Below, in pieces: positions 21,001-36,000 of a DNA stretch of 64,000 nt. The position numbers and the translations under genes are program-made. Source of the DNA: Lutibacter sp. A80 (GTDB lineage: Bacteria > Bacteroidota > Bacteroidia > Flavobacteriales > Flavobacteriaceae); the NCBI RefSeq assembly GCF_022429645.1, contig NZ_CP092480.1:1966501-2030500 (forward strand), written 5' to 3'. The notes under the pieces were generated by a model. It was not told where the DNA came from, ran no database searches, and saw only the letters and a program-made list of their open reading frames with translations. Each line of letters starts with the position of its first letter. Position 1 is the stretch's first letter.

Positions 21001-24000
21001 AACAGGTGTATATGTAAATACTTCTCCTGAACATATGTCCGAAATTGGTAATACTGTAAAATCAAGCGATGGTGATGGGTGTACAGTTACTGTTATTATT
21101 TCTGTATTTGTACATCCTATATCAGTTGTAATAGTGTATTCATAATCTACTAATACATCATTATTACTTGTATTTATAAGTGTTTCATTAATAGCTCCAG
21201 TACCATTATTAGCTGGATTTTGAATATTTGGATTTGCAGACCTAGTCCAACTAAAAGTGGTTCCCGTACTACTTGTTGGAGTATAATTAAATGTTGTATT
21301 TGAACAAACCTCATCAGTTAAAGAACTTGATAATACAGGTGGAGCAATTACAGTAATTGGTAATACAGAAGGTATTCCGTTTCCACAATCATTTTTCCCT
21401 TCTACAGTAAGCGAACCATCCGTAGCTGACACATTATAATCAATAGTTATTGTATTAGAGTTTGTAGTAATAACACTGCCATTAGGTAAGGTCCATACAT
21501 ATTCAAGAGCGTTAGTAATTGAAGCTACACTATACACATGCCCAGTTGAACCTGCACAAACTTCAGTAGGACCAGTAATTACACCTGCTTCAGCTGGTAC
21601 TGGGTCAACATCAACTTCAATAATTTCAGTTGAAGTACAACCATTAGCTGTAGTAGCTGGTAAGGTTATTATATATTCAACTGTAATTGTATTATTAGTT
21701 GAATTTGTAAGTGTTTCATTTATGGTTCCTGAACCACTACTAGATGAAGAACCATTAATACCTGTAACCCCATTTCTAACCCAACTAATAGCTCCAGTAG
21801 TTACTGGTACAGCTTTTGTTTGTGGTGTGAATGAAAAAGAAACTCCAGAACATACGCTTCCAGGAGCATCAGTTACAACTAAATCTAAACTTGGTAATGG
21901 GTTTACAATTACAGTAACTGTTTGTGTATTGGTACAACCTTGTGCTGTTGTTAATGTTATTTCATAATCAACAGGTACTGGTACATCAGTTGTGTTTATC
22001 AACACTTCATCAATAGTATTAATTCCAAAACCTGCAGCATTTGCAATATTAGGTTGCGCTATACGTTCCCATTCAAAAGTAGTTGTTGTTTTTGCACTAG
22101 TAGCTTCATAATGAAATAACTCACCAGAACATACCGCTGGCGGTGTTAAACTACTTGATAATGTTGGCTGTTGTACAACAGTAATTGCGAATGCATCAGA
22201 ACTTAGTCCTTTTCCACAGGCATTTACACCTTGTACAGTTAAACTACCTGTAGTTGCTGCTGCAGCAAAATTAATAGTAATAGTACTACTTGAAGTAGTA
22301 ACTTCACTACCATCAGGTAAGGTCCATAAATAATCTACTGCATTCGTAATTTCTGGAGTAGTATATACCACACCTGTTTCACCTGCACACACCGTATTAG
22401 GACCAGAAATATCTTTTCCATCTCCCGGAATAGGTGCTACATCTACGCTTACAGTTGTATCTGTAGTACACGTTCCATCATCAATTGTAACATCATAAAT
22501 AACCGTAACTACATTCTCTGTTAAATTGGTTAAACTAGTTTCATTAATATCTCCAGTACCAGTACTTGAACTTTCTGAAATGGTTCCTGTAGCAGCTCTT
22601 TTCCAAGTAAAAGTTGCTGTAGAAATATTACTTGAAAGTGTATGTGTAAAGGAATCTCCTGAACAAATTGAAACTGGTGCCGCAGCTGTTAATATTGGTG
22701 AAGGGTTAACGGTAACTTGTACGTCTTGTGTTGAAGTATTTGTACAACCTTCCGATGTTTCTAAGGTATAAGTATAAGTTACAATAATAGGCGAATTAGT
22801 TGTATTGGTTAACACCTCATTAATCGCATTTGAACCTAAACTTGTTGCCGGACTAATTCCTGGTACAAAATTTCGTACCCAATTATAATTTACTGCAGAA
22901 CTACTTGCTGGAGTGTAATTAAATTGAATATCTGAACAAATTGCTGCACTTGTAGGTATATTTGAAAGTGTTGGTGGTGTAATAATGTTGATATAGTATG
23001 GACTAGATACTGTTCCGTTACCACAAGCATTTATACCTTGTACGGTTAAGTTTCCTGGCGTAGCCAACGAATCAAAAGTGGTAACTAATGTATTACCTGA
23101 AGTTGTATGTGTTGAACCGTTAGGCAAGGTCCATAAATAACTTGTTGCATTTGCAATTAAAGGAACTGTATATGTATTTCCTGCACTACCAGCACAAATA
23201 TTATTATCACCAGTAATTGTACCTGCTGCATCAGGTAATGGGTTTACATCTACACTAATAGTAGTATTACTTGTACAGCCATTTGCAATAATTTCAAGAT
23301 TGTAAACAACAGTTACAACACCACTTGTTAAGTTTGTTAATTGTTGATTTATTGGTCCAGAACCTGTACCAGAGCCCGTTGCTATAAAATCACTAGAATT
23401 TACAACTGACCAATTAATGGTAGTTGCTGCTGGTTCACTTGTAGGATTGTATATAAAATAGTCTCCAGAACATATTGCTGCTGGTGTACCTGAATTTAAT
23501 ACTGGTGAAGGTTGTACAAGTACATCAAAACTTTCCGTATTAGTACAACCATCTATTGTTGTAATTGTATAGGTATATGTAACTGTAATAGGAGTACTAG
23601 TTGTATTTATTAAAGTTTCATTAATTGCTCCATTAATAGCTGTTACAGCACTATTAGAAATACCTGAAACCAAAGATCTTTCCCATTCAAATTGAATACC
23701 TTGCAAACTAGCTGGAGTATAACTAAATAATTCTCCCGAACAGACTTCTGCTCCACTAGGGGCATTTGAAAGTGTTGGTGGAACAATTACTGTAATATTA
23801 AATGCTGCTGAAACAACACCTGTTCCACAAGCATTTTCACCTTGAACTGTTAAAGTTCCTGAATTAGTTATCGGACCATAATTTAAGGTATTGGTAGCAG
23901 TAGTAATTACTGTTGTATTTGTTCCGTCACTATATGTCCAATTATAAGATGTTGCTGCATCAATAGCTGTTACACTATAATTTCCATCAGCCCCTTCACA

Positions 24001-27000
24001 AACAATAGTATCTCCAGTAATTGTACCTGGAGTTCCTGGTATTGGTAATACATCAACACTTACAGTTGTATTAGTTGTACATCCGTTTGAAATTATTTCT
24101 AGATCATAAACAACAGTAATTATATTAGTTGTTGTGTTGGTTAATACTTCACTTATTGCTCCTGTTCCGCTAGTTGCAGTTTCAGCAATACCAGTTGTAG
24201 TACTTCTTGACCAATTAATAGTTCCTCCAGGAATACTTGAAGGACTGTATTCATAAGTATCTCCTGAACAGATTTCAGTTGGTGCAGTTGCTAAATTATT
24301 TAATGCTGGTAATGGGTTTACAACAACTTGTACATCTTCCGTATTGGCACAACCTTCTGCAGTTGTTAATGTATAAGTATATGTTACCGTTATAGGTGAA
24401 CTTGTTGTATTTTCTAAAGCTCCTGAAATTGCTCCTGAACCATTAGCTGTATTAACAGTAATACCTGATGTAGGATTTACTACCCAATCAAAACTAGTTG
24501 CAGTAGCACTAAGTGGTGTATAACCATATGCATCTCCAGAACAAATTTCATCTAAAACAGAAGCTATATTTGAAAGTGTTGGTGGTGCTATTACTGTAAT
24601 GTTAATTGCTGCTGAAACAACACCTGTTCCACAAGTATTTTCACCTTGAACTGTTAAAGTTCCTGAATTAGTTATCGGACCAAAATTTAAGGTATTTGTT
24701 GTTGTAGTTATTGTTGTATTTGTTCCATCATTAAATGTCCAATTATAAGATGTTGCTCCATCAATAGCTGGTACGCTATAATTTCCATTAACTCCTTCAC
24801 AAACAATAGTATCTCCAGTAATTGTACCTGGAGTTCCTGGTATTGGTAATACATCAACACTTACAGTTGTATTAGTTGTACATCCGTTTGAAATTATTTC
24901 TAGATCGTAAACAACAGTAATTATATTAGTTGTTGTGTTGGTTAATACTTCACTTATTGCTCCTGCTCCGCTAGTTGCAGTTTCAGCAATGCCAGTTGTA
25001 ATACTTCTTGACCAATTAATAGTTCCTCCTGGAGTACTTGAAGGACTGTATGCATAAGTATCTCCTGAACAGATTTCAGTTGGTGCAGTTGCTAAATTAT
25101 TTAATGCTGGTAATGGGTTTACAACGACTTGTACATCTTCTGTATTGGTACAACCTTCTGCAGTTGTTAATGTATAAGTATATGTTACTGTTATAGGTGA
25201 ACTTGTTGTATTTTCTAAAGCTCCTGAAATTGCTCCTGAACCATTAGCTGTATTAACAGTAATACCTGATGTAGGATTTACTACCCAATCAAAACTCGTT
25301 GCAGTAGCACTAAGAGGTGTATAACCATATGCATCTCCAGAACAAATTTCATCTAAAACAGAAGGTAGATTTGAAAGTGTTGGTGGTGCTATTACTGTTA
25401 TTGGTAAAGCACTTGAAGCACCATCACCACAAGTATTAGTTCCATAAACTTCAATATTACCTGAAACGGCACTTGCACTAAAATCTACAGTTATTGTATT
25501 AGTAGTAGCTCCAGAAACAATAGTTGCTCCTGCTGGAACTGTCCAAACATAAGATGTTGCATTTGGTATTGCAGGTACAGAGTATGTATATCCAGATGTA
25601 TCTGCACATACTGTTGTATCTGCACTTGAAATAGCTCCTGCATCTGAAGGTGTTGGGCTTACATCTACAGAAACGATAACTGCATCGGTACAACCATTAC
25701 CTGTTGCTGGTAAGGTAATTTCATAATCCACTGTAATTACAGCATCTGTAGTATTGGTTAAAGTTTCAGAAATTGGTGTATTATTATTACTTGATCCTGA
25801 TTCTGTTATTCCCGCTATAGTAGCTCTTGACCATAAAACTGTACCCGAAGTACTACTTGTAGGACTAAAATTAAATATATCTCCTGAACATATTACAGTA
25901 AGCGCAGGAGCATTGGTTAATTGTGGTGCTGGGTTAATTGCTACTGAAATAGTTTCAGTTGCTATACATCCTTCAGTTGAAGTTAATGTTACGGTATAAA
26001 TTGCATTTTGAACTGAAGCAGTTGTGTTTACCAAAACATCAGTAATATCACCTGAACCAGATGCACTACCATCAATTCCACTTTGCACTGGTCTATCCCA
26101 AGTAAATGTAACTCCTGGTGTACTCATTAAAGAATGTGTAAAATTATCTCCAGAACATATTGGTGTAGTAGTTGTATTCGTTAAAGTTGGTGATGCAATA
26201 ACAGTTACTGGAAGCACAGATGCTACTCCAGAACCACATGCATTATTTGCTTGTACAATAATATCTCCATCAACAGCTGTTGAAGTAAAGTTTACAGTTA
26301 TTTCGTTGGTTGTTGCTCCAGAGACTAAACTAACACCTGCAGGAAGCGTCCAAGTATAACTTGTTGCATTAGGTATTACTCCTGCTGTATACGTTACTCC
26401 AGTTTCTCCTGCGCAAACTGTTGTTGCTCCAACTATTGTAGTAGCAACTGGTACAGGTTCTAGAGTAATTCCTAAAGTAGAAATTGATCCATTTCCACAA
26501 GAATTAGATGCATACACAGCTACATTTCCATTTATAGCACTAGCACCATAGTCAACCGTAATAATATTATCACTTTGACTTACAATAGTTGCGCCTGTTG
26601 GAACACTCCAATTATATGTTGTAACACTTGGATTTGCTGGTACTTGATACACAACTCCTGTTGTTCCAGCACAAAGTGTAGTTGAAGCACTTGATGTTAT
26701 AGTACCCAAATCTGGTGCTTCGCAATTAATATTTAAAGTAACTACATCTGAAACAGTACTTGAGCTACAAGCTCCAACACCATTAGCTGTTAATGTTAAA
26801 TCTTCAGTTCCAGGGCAATTATTTGCTAAAGATTGATAACTAGTAGGTGTACCTGCTGTAAAACTACCAATTCCTGAAGTAGACCAATTTTGAGAACTAG
26901 CATTAAGTACATTGGTATTATTTATTGTGAATAAAGAAATAGGTTGTCCAGAAATATAACAAACAGCTCCATTATCTCCTGCTTCAACAGTTGGTAATGG

Positions 27001-30000
27001 TTGAATTGTAATAATTAAATCTTGAATAATTGTTTCTGAAGAAGGACATCCATCATTTGGTGTTAAAATCGCTCTTGCAATTGTAGTTTGTACCGATGTT
27101 ATTGTTGATGCTAATCCAGAAGTAAACGTAGGTGTTTCTGAATTTATATCAGATAAACTTCCTGGTCCGCTATAAATACTCCATTCAATAGTTTTATAAT
27201 TATCTGCACTACTATTTAATATAATACTTGGTGTATCAACACAAATAGAAGCATCTGTTACAGTAATTGATGGTTTTTTAGCAATATCAATACGCATAAA
27301 ACTATTATCAACACTACAAGATCCAGCTCCTGAACCTGTTAAAATTAAATATACATAACCTTGATTAACGTCATCAACGCTTGGTATATATGTTGGGTTG
27401 GTATCTGTAGTACTACTAAAAGTTCCACCTATATAACTAGGAACTGAAGTTCCATTACTATTTTGAGCACTTGTCCATACAACACCTCCAGCTGCATTAG
27501 CAGCAGTAGCATCAAATAAGGCATACGATTCTCCTTCACAAAGAGTTGTATTGTTTCCTGCAAATACTCCAACTCCTGGTTCAATAGTTAACTTCATATA
27601 GTCTGAAGTAATTCCACAACTATTAGAAGCTTTTAAAGTAAGGTATACCTGACCTGCAGTTATATCATCTACACTTGGTGTATAAGTTGGATTTATTGTA
27701 TTTGCACTTAAAGGATTAAATGTACCCGTTGCTGGACTTGCTCCTGCAATATCATATGAAGCGGTCCATTGTATCGATGTATAGTATAATGCATCTGCAT
27801 CTGTAATATTAAAAGACGATCCTTCACAAATAGTCGCATCTGAACCAGCATTTACTGTAGGTAACGGAGTAATATCTAAAGTTACTGTATCTGTTGTTTC
27901 ACCTACACAAGGCGATGGATTAGTTGCATGTAATGTAAATGTTACAATACCTGTTTCATTTATACCAGGTGTATATTGTGGTACTAAACTATTTACAGTA
28001 CTTGGCAAAATTGTTCCAGTACCATCTGTAGTCCAATTATATGTTGTAGTATTTGGCGAAACACTAGCACCAAAATTTAATGCTATTGGGTTTGTATCTG
28101 AACATACTGAAACAAGAGTCCCTGCATCAATTATTGGAGCAGCATTTAAATTAATTTTTATAGTTTCTTCTGCTGTTCCAACACACGGTGTTGTAGGTTG
28201 CGCAATTAAAGTTAACAAAATAAATCCATTGTTAATTTCATCAACAGTTGGTGTTATTGAAGGTGTTTCTGTTGTTGCATTTACAGGAACAGATTTATTT
28301 GAAACCACTGTTGTATTTGTCCAAGTATAATTAGTACTATTTGTAATAGTTACAACATCTGGTAAAGTAAATGTTTCAGCACAAAAAGTAAATTCATTTT
28401 GTGTTGTTGTAATTGTTGGTAATTGTGTTACATTAATAACTACTTCATCAGTAATAGGTCCAGTTGCACAAGCAACATTTGGAGTTGCAGACATTGTAAG
28501 AGTTACTGTTCCTGTGTCTCCACTACCCAAAGTATAGGTTGGATTTATTGCAGATGAACTATAATCAAAAGTTCCTGTACCTCCAGACCAAGTTACAGCG
28601 CTATAATTAGTAGCTGTTGCTCCACTTAATGTTACTGTTCCTCCTTCACATGCTGATATATCTGCTCCAGCATTAACTGTTGGGTTTGCATATAAAGTAA
28701 TTGTAGTACTATCATTTATATTTCCACAACTACCTGCACCAGTAGCTTCTAAGTAAACATTAATTGTTGTTACTCCTGTAGGGTTCGTGTAATCTGCCGC
28801 AGCTGGAATGTATTTTGGTTGTAAAGGATCTGTGGTTGCTTGAATTGTTCCTGCTCCTGTATGTGTCCACGTATACGTTACTCCATTACTCGCAGTTCCA
28901 TTTAATGGAATTTCTGTAATACCTTCACAAGCTTCAATTGGTAAACCTGCATCAACAACTGGCAATGGATTAATTGTAATAGATACTGTATCAGAAACTG
29001 GAGCTGGACAGCTTGCTGGACCTGAAGCTTCTAAAGTTACATTAACTATTCCTGAAGCTCCAACATTAGGAACTATTTCTGGAGTAAGTGTTGTTTCTGT
29101 TCCTGCTGTAATTGTTGCAGGGCCTGTAATAGACCAGTTAAACACACCATTTCCATTTGAAATAGAAGCATCTGAAATTATATAAGTTTCATTTTCACAA
29201 ATTGCAGTTCCTGTTCCTGCTTCAACTTGAACAGAAGGAGCAATAGTTAAATCTAAATCTTCTGAAACATCTGTACAAGATCCATCTAAAGCAATTGCTG
29301 TTAATGTTAATGTAACCGTACCTGTTTGTGTAGGATCTGGAGTGTAAATTGTAGCTGCTGTATTTGATGGTGAAAAAGTTCCTAAACCATTAGACGATGT
29401 CCAAAGTAATGAAGCATAATTTGAAGCTATTGCTTCTGCCGCAGTAATTGTTAAGCTTTCACCCTGACAAATAGTGCTTGTTGAAGGTATACTTACTTCT
29501 GGACTTGGAATAATAGTAATAGTTTTTGTAGAAATTACATCATTAGCAGTTCCACAAGTTGTATTTGCATATGCCGTTAATGTTAGTGTTACATTTCCTG
29601 TTTGACCTACTGCAGGAATAAATTCTGGTGTTAAAGTTGTTTCTGTACCAGCTGTAATAGTTCCACCACCAGATACTGTCCATAAAATTGAACTTGCATT
29701 GGTTGCTGTTGCTTCACTAGCTAATAAGGTATAAGAAGCTCCTTCACAAATTGTAACGGATCCTCCTGCATTTGCAGTTGGTTTTTTCAAAATAGTTACA
29801 ACTACAGCATCCACTACTTCAGCACAATTGGTATCACTAACTGCATGTAATGTTAGCGTTACTGTACCATTATTTAAATCTAAAGTACTTGGAGTATAAC
29901 TTGTATTTTCAGTGGTTGAAAAGGTTGCTCCTGTTGAACTAGTTGTCCAATATACACTTGAAGCATTTGTTGCAGACCCATTTAAAATAATATCTTCACC

Positions 30001-33000
30001 TTCACAAATAGACATATCTGCCCCGGCATCTACAATTTGTTCTGGCGCTAAGTTTAAAGTAATATCATCAAAAACAGGCGTTGCACAAGGTGCTAATGGA
30101 TTTGCAGTAAGTCTTAATACTATTGGTAAACCTGATGCTATTTCTGTAGCACTTGGTGTATATGTTGGATTTAAAATACCATTATTACTAAATGTACCAG
30201 GAGTACCACTTGTTGAAGTCCATAATAACGAATCATAATCTTGCCCTGTAACTCCAGTAATTACAAAAGGTTCCGAAGCACAACTAGTTCTGTTTTCTAA
30301 TCCAACATCAACAGTAGGATTTGCAATTATATTTACAGTTGTAGTTGCAGTTGCTGGAGTACAAGTTGTAGCTCCTGTTGCAGTAAGTTGTATGGTAAAC
30401 GAACCATTTAAAATATCATTAGCTCCTGGTATATATTCTGCTAACGTTAAATCGTTTGCAAAAGAAAATGTTCCGTCTGAAGCTCCAATTGGTTCCCATA
30501 AATAAGAGCTAGCATTTGCAGTAGTTGCAATTGAATTTACAGCAAAACTTGTTCCTTCACATATTTCTGAAGTAGGATTGGTAATTGTAACTTCAGGAGC
30601 ATCTATAATTGTAATTACAATTTCATCATAATCTTCTAAAGCACAAGTTGCATCGCTAGTTGCTGTTAAACGTAAAGTTACTGTACCATTGGTTTTATCT
30701 GCACCAGAAAAAGTATAGTTTGAAATTGGGTTGTTTGGATTACTAAATGTAGCACTACTTGACGAACTTGTCCATTGGTAAGTTGTATTTGCCGTTGTGT
30801 TTGAAACTGTTACCGTATTTAAATCTATTGAAGTTTCTGAACTACAAATCGTTGCAACATTTGTTCCTAAAGTAACCTCTGGCGCATGTATTTTATTAAT
30901 GGTAAATTCTTTAGACACTACATTTGCACAAGGAGTATTTCCTGTTACTGATACTCTTATTACTACAACCTCACTATCTGAAGCTGGAATATATTCTGGT
31001 GTAGCTATATTGTTTACTGAAATGCTACCTGTACCACTAATTATTTGCCAGTTATATGTACTTGCATCTTCATTGGTGAAAATAGCTTCTAATTGTTTAT
31101 TTGTTCCTTCACAAAAAGTATAATTTGTTTGGGTTGCATCAATTGTTGCATTTTCTAAAATGTTAACACGAATAGTTTCCGTTAAAATATTTCCAGCACA
31201 ATTTCCTATTGGAGTTACTGTAATAGTTAAGTCTGAATATCCATTATTAATATCCGTAGTGCTTGGTGTAAAAACAGGTTCTAAATCCAAAGGATTTCCT
31301 TGAGTTATTGTTCCTGGTGATGTTGCAGACCAAACTACCGAAGCAACATTACTAAAATCTGTAATAGTTACTTGCCCTGGTTGTACTTGATAGGTAGCGT
31401 CTTCACAAATATCTACACTAGCAGGGCTCACCGTAAGTGTAGGATTTTTTACTATTGTATGTGTTACATTAGCAATAGCAGTTGCAGCACATGGTGAAGT
31501 AGCCGTTCCAGTTAAAGTTAAATTTACTTGTCCGTTATCTATTTCTGTAGGTCCTGGTTGGTAAGTTGTAACTACAGCATTTATTGAGCCTGTAAAAATA
31601 CCATCACCTCCATTATTTGTCCATACTAAATTACCACCTGCAATATCTACAAAAGAAACAGTAGCATCTGTAGTTGTAATTGTTTCTCCTTCACAAATAT
31701 TTTGAGGAGTTCCAATGTTAACAACCGGATTTCTTTCAATAGGGATAGTTACTATTTCAGTAACTGGTGTTGTTCCACAATTTACAGTAGGTTTGGCTTC
31801 AATAGTTAATTCAATATAACCTAAATTAATATCTGTAGTACTTGGTGTTACGGTTGGGTTTAGTGTTGTTTCATTATTTATAATAGTTTCTGTTGTAGAA
31901 GTGTAGATAAAACTTAATGCGTCGGTTATAGTAGTTCCTAAAACTTGCACGCCTTTTGCATCTTCACAAATTGTAGCTTGATTCGCTACAGTAATTTCAG
32001 GTAACTTAGCTATACTAACAGTAATAGTTTCTGAATAAGGAGCTGCACAAGGACTTACAGGATTCGCAGTTAATGTTAAATCTACAGTACCTGCAGAAAT
32101 ATCAGCAGTAGAAGGTATGTATGTAGGATTTATAATATTTGTTATTCCTCCAGCAAAAGTACCTGTACCTGATGTAGTCCAAACCAAACCGCTATAAGTT
32201 CCTGCAGTTGCTGTAGCTGTTATAATTTGAAAAGGAGTTTCACATTGCGATAAATTACCACCTGCATTTGCAATAGGCTCTGGGATAAACGTTAAGGTAA
32301 TATCCTCACTTTGTGGCGCTAAACATGGTGCTGTAGGAGTTACTGTTAACGTTAATGTTACATTTCCTGAAGCAATATCAGCAGCGGTTGGTGTGTAAAT
32401 AGGATTTAAAGGGTCTCCAGAAGTGGTAAAACTTCCTGTTCCTGTTGAAGTCCAATCTGCTAATGTTACTGGTTCGTAATTATTAGCAATACTTGTTCCT
32501 GCTATTGCAAATGATGTTTCACTTGCACAAACAGTTGCTGTGCCTGCTGTTGTAATTATAGGTAACGGTTCTAAATTTAAAACAATAGCATCTGTAATAG
32601 TTTCAAAACAAGGAGCTAAACCAGTAGCTGTAATAGTAAGCGTTACTGAACCCAACCCAATATCTGCAATAGACGGTGTATATTGTGCATTTGATACATC
32701 ATTTTGAGTACCTCCCCAAGTTCCAGTACCTGTTGATGTCCAGGTTACATTAGAATAATGATTAGCACTAGCTGAAAGTGTGGTGTATGAAGTTCCTTCA
32801 CAAATAGTAGCTGTTGCAGGGCCAGCATCAACAATAGGATCTTCAACAAAATTTAAAGTTACAGTATTAGTTGTACTAGAATTACAATTTAAAGGATCTC
32901 TAGCTGCTTCTAATGTTAATACTACAGAACCAGAAGTAATATCTGTTACTGATGGATTGTAAAAAATAGCTGTTGTAGTATTTAAAGGGTTTGGTGAAGG

Positions 33001-36000
33001 TGTAAAAGTTCCAGAACCCGAAGTTGTCCATTCTAAAGTATCATAATCTATAGCAGTTACTCCAGTAATTTCAAAAGGTGCCGTATCTGTACAAACATCT
33101 ATGCTTGAATTTATTACATTAACTGTTGGTATTTTGTTAATGGTTAAAGTCATTTCATCTTCAGCATCAGAAAAACAAGGACTGTCTTTAAGAGCTGTTA
33201 ATTTAAGTGTTGCATACCCATTATTAATATCGGCAGTACTCGGATAATATGTTGGTGACAATGTATTACCCCCAGTAAAAGTACCTCCACTAGGTCCTGC
33301 AGACCAAAATACAGTTCCGCTTATATTAGATGCTGAAGCTGTTGTTATTGTATAATCTCCTCCTTCACAAATATCTGCATCTACACCTGCATCTGCTGTT
33401 GGATTTGCAATAATAGTAACCGTTGTTGAAGCTCCTAAACTCGGTGAAGTACAAGGTCCAATAGGCTCTCCAACTAATGTAAATGTAATTGTTCCTGTTT
33501 CACTAGAAGATGAATTATAAGTTGGAGTTAAAGTCGTGTCATTATCAAATGTACCTGTACCACTACTTCTCACCCAATAAACTGAACTCGTGTTTGTTGA
33601 CGAACCTGACAAGGTAGCGCTTTGTCCTTGACAGATACTTTGTGCTAAACCAGCATTAACAGTTGGATTTTGTTGAATAGTTATTGTAACATCATCCGTT
33701 ATAGGTCCGCAACTAGTTTGAGAGCCTTCTAATGTAAAAGTAACAGAGCCAGAACTTATATCACCAGGACTAAAGGTATAAATTGGATCTTCATTTGATG
33801 AATTGTCAAAAGAACCAGAACCAGAACTTGTCCATAATAGTGAAGCTGCATTATTAACAGTACCATTTAATTGATATGTTGGCTGACTTTCACAAATAGT
33901 GTCATCTCCACCAGCATCTACTGTAGGTTCTGCATTTATGGTATAAATAAATGTTTCCTCAGCAACTGTGCCACAAGAGCTTGTAGGCTGTACCGTAACA
34001 GTAAAGGTAATATTTGTATTTAAATCAGCACTACTTGGTGTAAAAATTGGTGTTGCTGAATTTTCTGTTCCATTAAACGAACCTGTACCACTACTAGTCC
34101 AAAGAATAGTACCTGGATTTTGAATAGTCGCACTTAAATTTAATGGAGTTATAGGACTTGCACAAACTATGGCATCTGCAATAGGATCAATTATTGGGTT
34201 TTTTTCAATTGTTAAAATTGTTTCACTTGTTTCAAATGAACAAGGAGATTTACCATAGGCTGTTAGTGTTAATGTAACTGTTCCATTTATTTTATCATTA
34301 ACTCCCGGTATATAAGTAGGTGTTTCACTCTTTATATTTGTAAAATGTCCATCTCCATTATGTGTCCAAGCAAAAGATGCAGCATTGGTAATAGTAACAT
34401 TTGCTATATCAGGTGTAAAATTTCCATCTTCACAAATAGTTGTTGCAGCAATTGTGCTTACTATTGGTGGCTCTATAATAGTTACATCTACTGTTACTGG
34501 ATCACTTTGCGCACAAGAACCACCTGAAGTTGTAACTAATGTAAATGTTATTGGGTTTAAAGTAGCTGCATTTAAAACATCGGCAGTACTAGGTGTATAT
34601 GTTGCTGTAGTTCCTGTACCGTTAGGTACTAATGTCCCAGAAATTCCAGATGGTTTACTCCAAATATAACCCGTAGCAAATTGAGATCCTACAGCACTTA
34701 ATGTTATAGGTGTAGTGTTACATACAGCACCTCCACCACTTACAACTGCAGTTGGTTGTCTATCAATGTTAACTAAAATATCTTGATATGTAGTTGTACC
34801 ACAATTATCGGTTACGTTTAAGCGTACTGTAGCAAAACCATTGTTTATACCTGTTGCAGAAGGTGTAAACTCTACTCCTGTAGCTAATTGATTGTATAAA
34901 TCTCCTGCATTTGCAGGAAGCACTTCCCAATTATAAGTTGCATAAGGGTTTGTTATACTTGCTCCAATAAAATGATTTGTTGCTGTTTCACAAATTGTAA
35001 TATTTGGGCTACCAGTTATATTAATTATTGGAGTTGGCTCTACAGTAATAGTAACACTGTTAGTTTCTGTACAACTACCAGAACCCGAAGTTTCTACCAA
35101 TGTATAAGTAGTAGTTACCGAAGGTGTTACATTAGGATTTGAAACAGATGAACTAAATCCTGCTGGACTACTAGTCCAATTATATGTAGATCCTGCTACA
35201 GGTGCTGCACCAATACTTATAGCATCACCTTCACAAATTGTAGCATCAGCGGCAACAGTTGCTGTTGGATTGGGTAATAAGGTAATGGTAAAATCTTCTG
35301 AAACGGTACAACCTGTACTTTTGTTTGTAATAGTTAATGTATAGTCTTCAGTTTGAGTAACTGTAGTGTTAAATTCTGAAGTAGGATCAATCAACCCTGC
35401 ACTTGAAGTCCATACATAATCAAGATTGGCAGGTGTAGTTCCTATAGGGTATCCAAATGTTAAGTTTTCACCATAACAATGGTTTTCATCTACAATATTT
35501 AAAATAGAAGGTAAAGGATTTACTGTTATTGTACTTATAGGTGAATAAGCAGGAGCACAAACACCATTTTGTACAACTGCTCTATAATATGTTGTTTGGG
35601 TTAACCCTGTATAATTTAATAAATTTGTTGTATTAGCTATAGTAGACCAATTAACAGTATCTGTTGAAGATTCCCAACGGATAATATTTCCTATTTGACC
35701 ACTTAGGGTAATTGTACCAAGTGATACATCATTCTGACAAACATCAAAATTAGTAGGTGCAATTATACCTCCATCACTTGCTTTATCTACTTGAATATAA
35801 GCTGGATTTGAATAATCTATTGAACCACCACTAGACAATACAGCTCTATAATATAAAGAGGTTGTATTATTTGTACTTGTATAAGTTGTAGATGTACTTG
35901 CAATATTTGTATTACCACTTGAGAAATCAGCCACGGTAGAAGATTCCCAATTTAGAACAGTTCCTGTATGCCCAATTAATACTAGCGAAGCACTTGAATT

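Noticed and set aside
20396-34669. Several plus-strand open frames of 60-111 codons within the adhesin gene
   Set aside because: They are antisense shadows caused by the Thr/Val-rich repeats, and have no family features or promoters.
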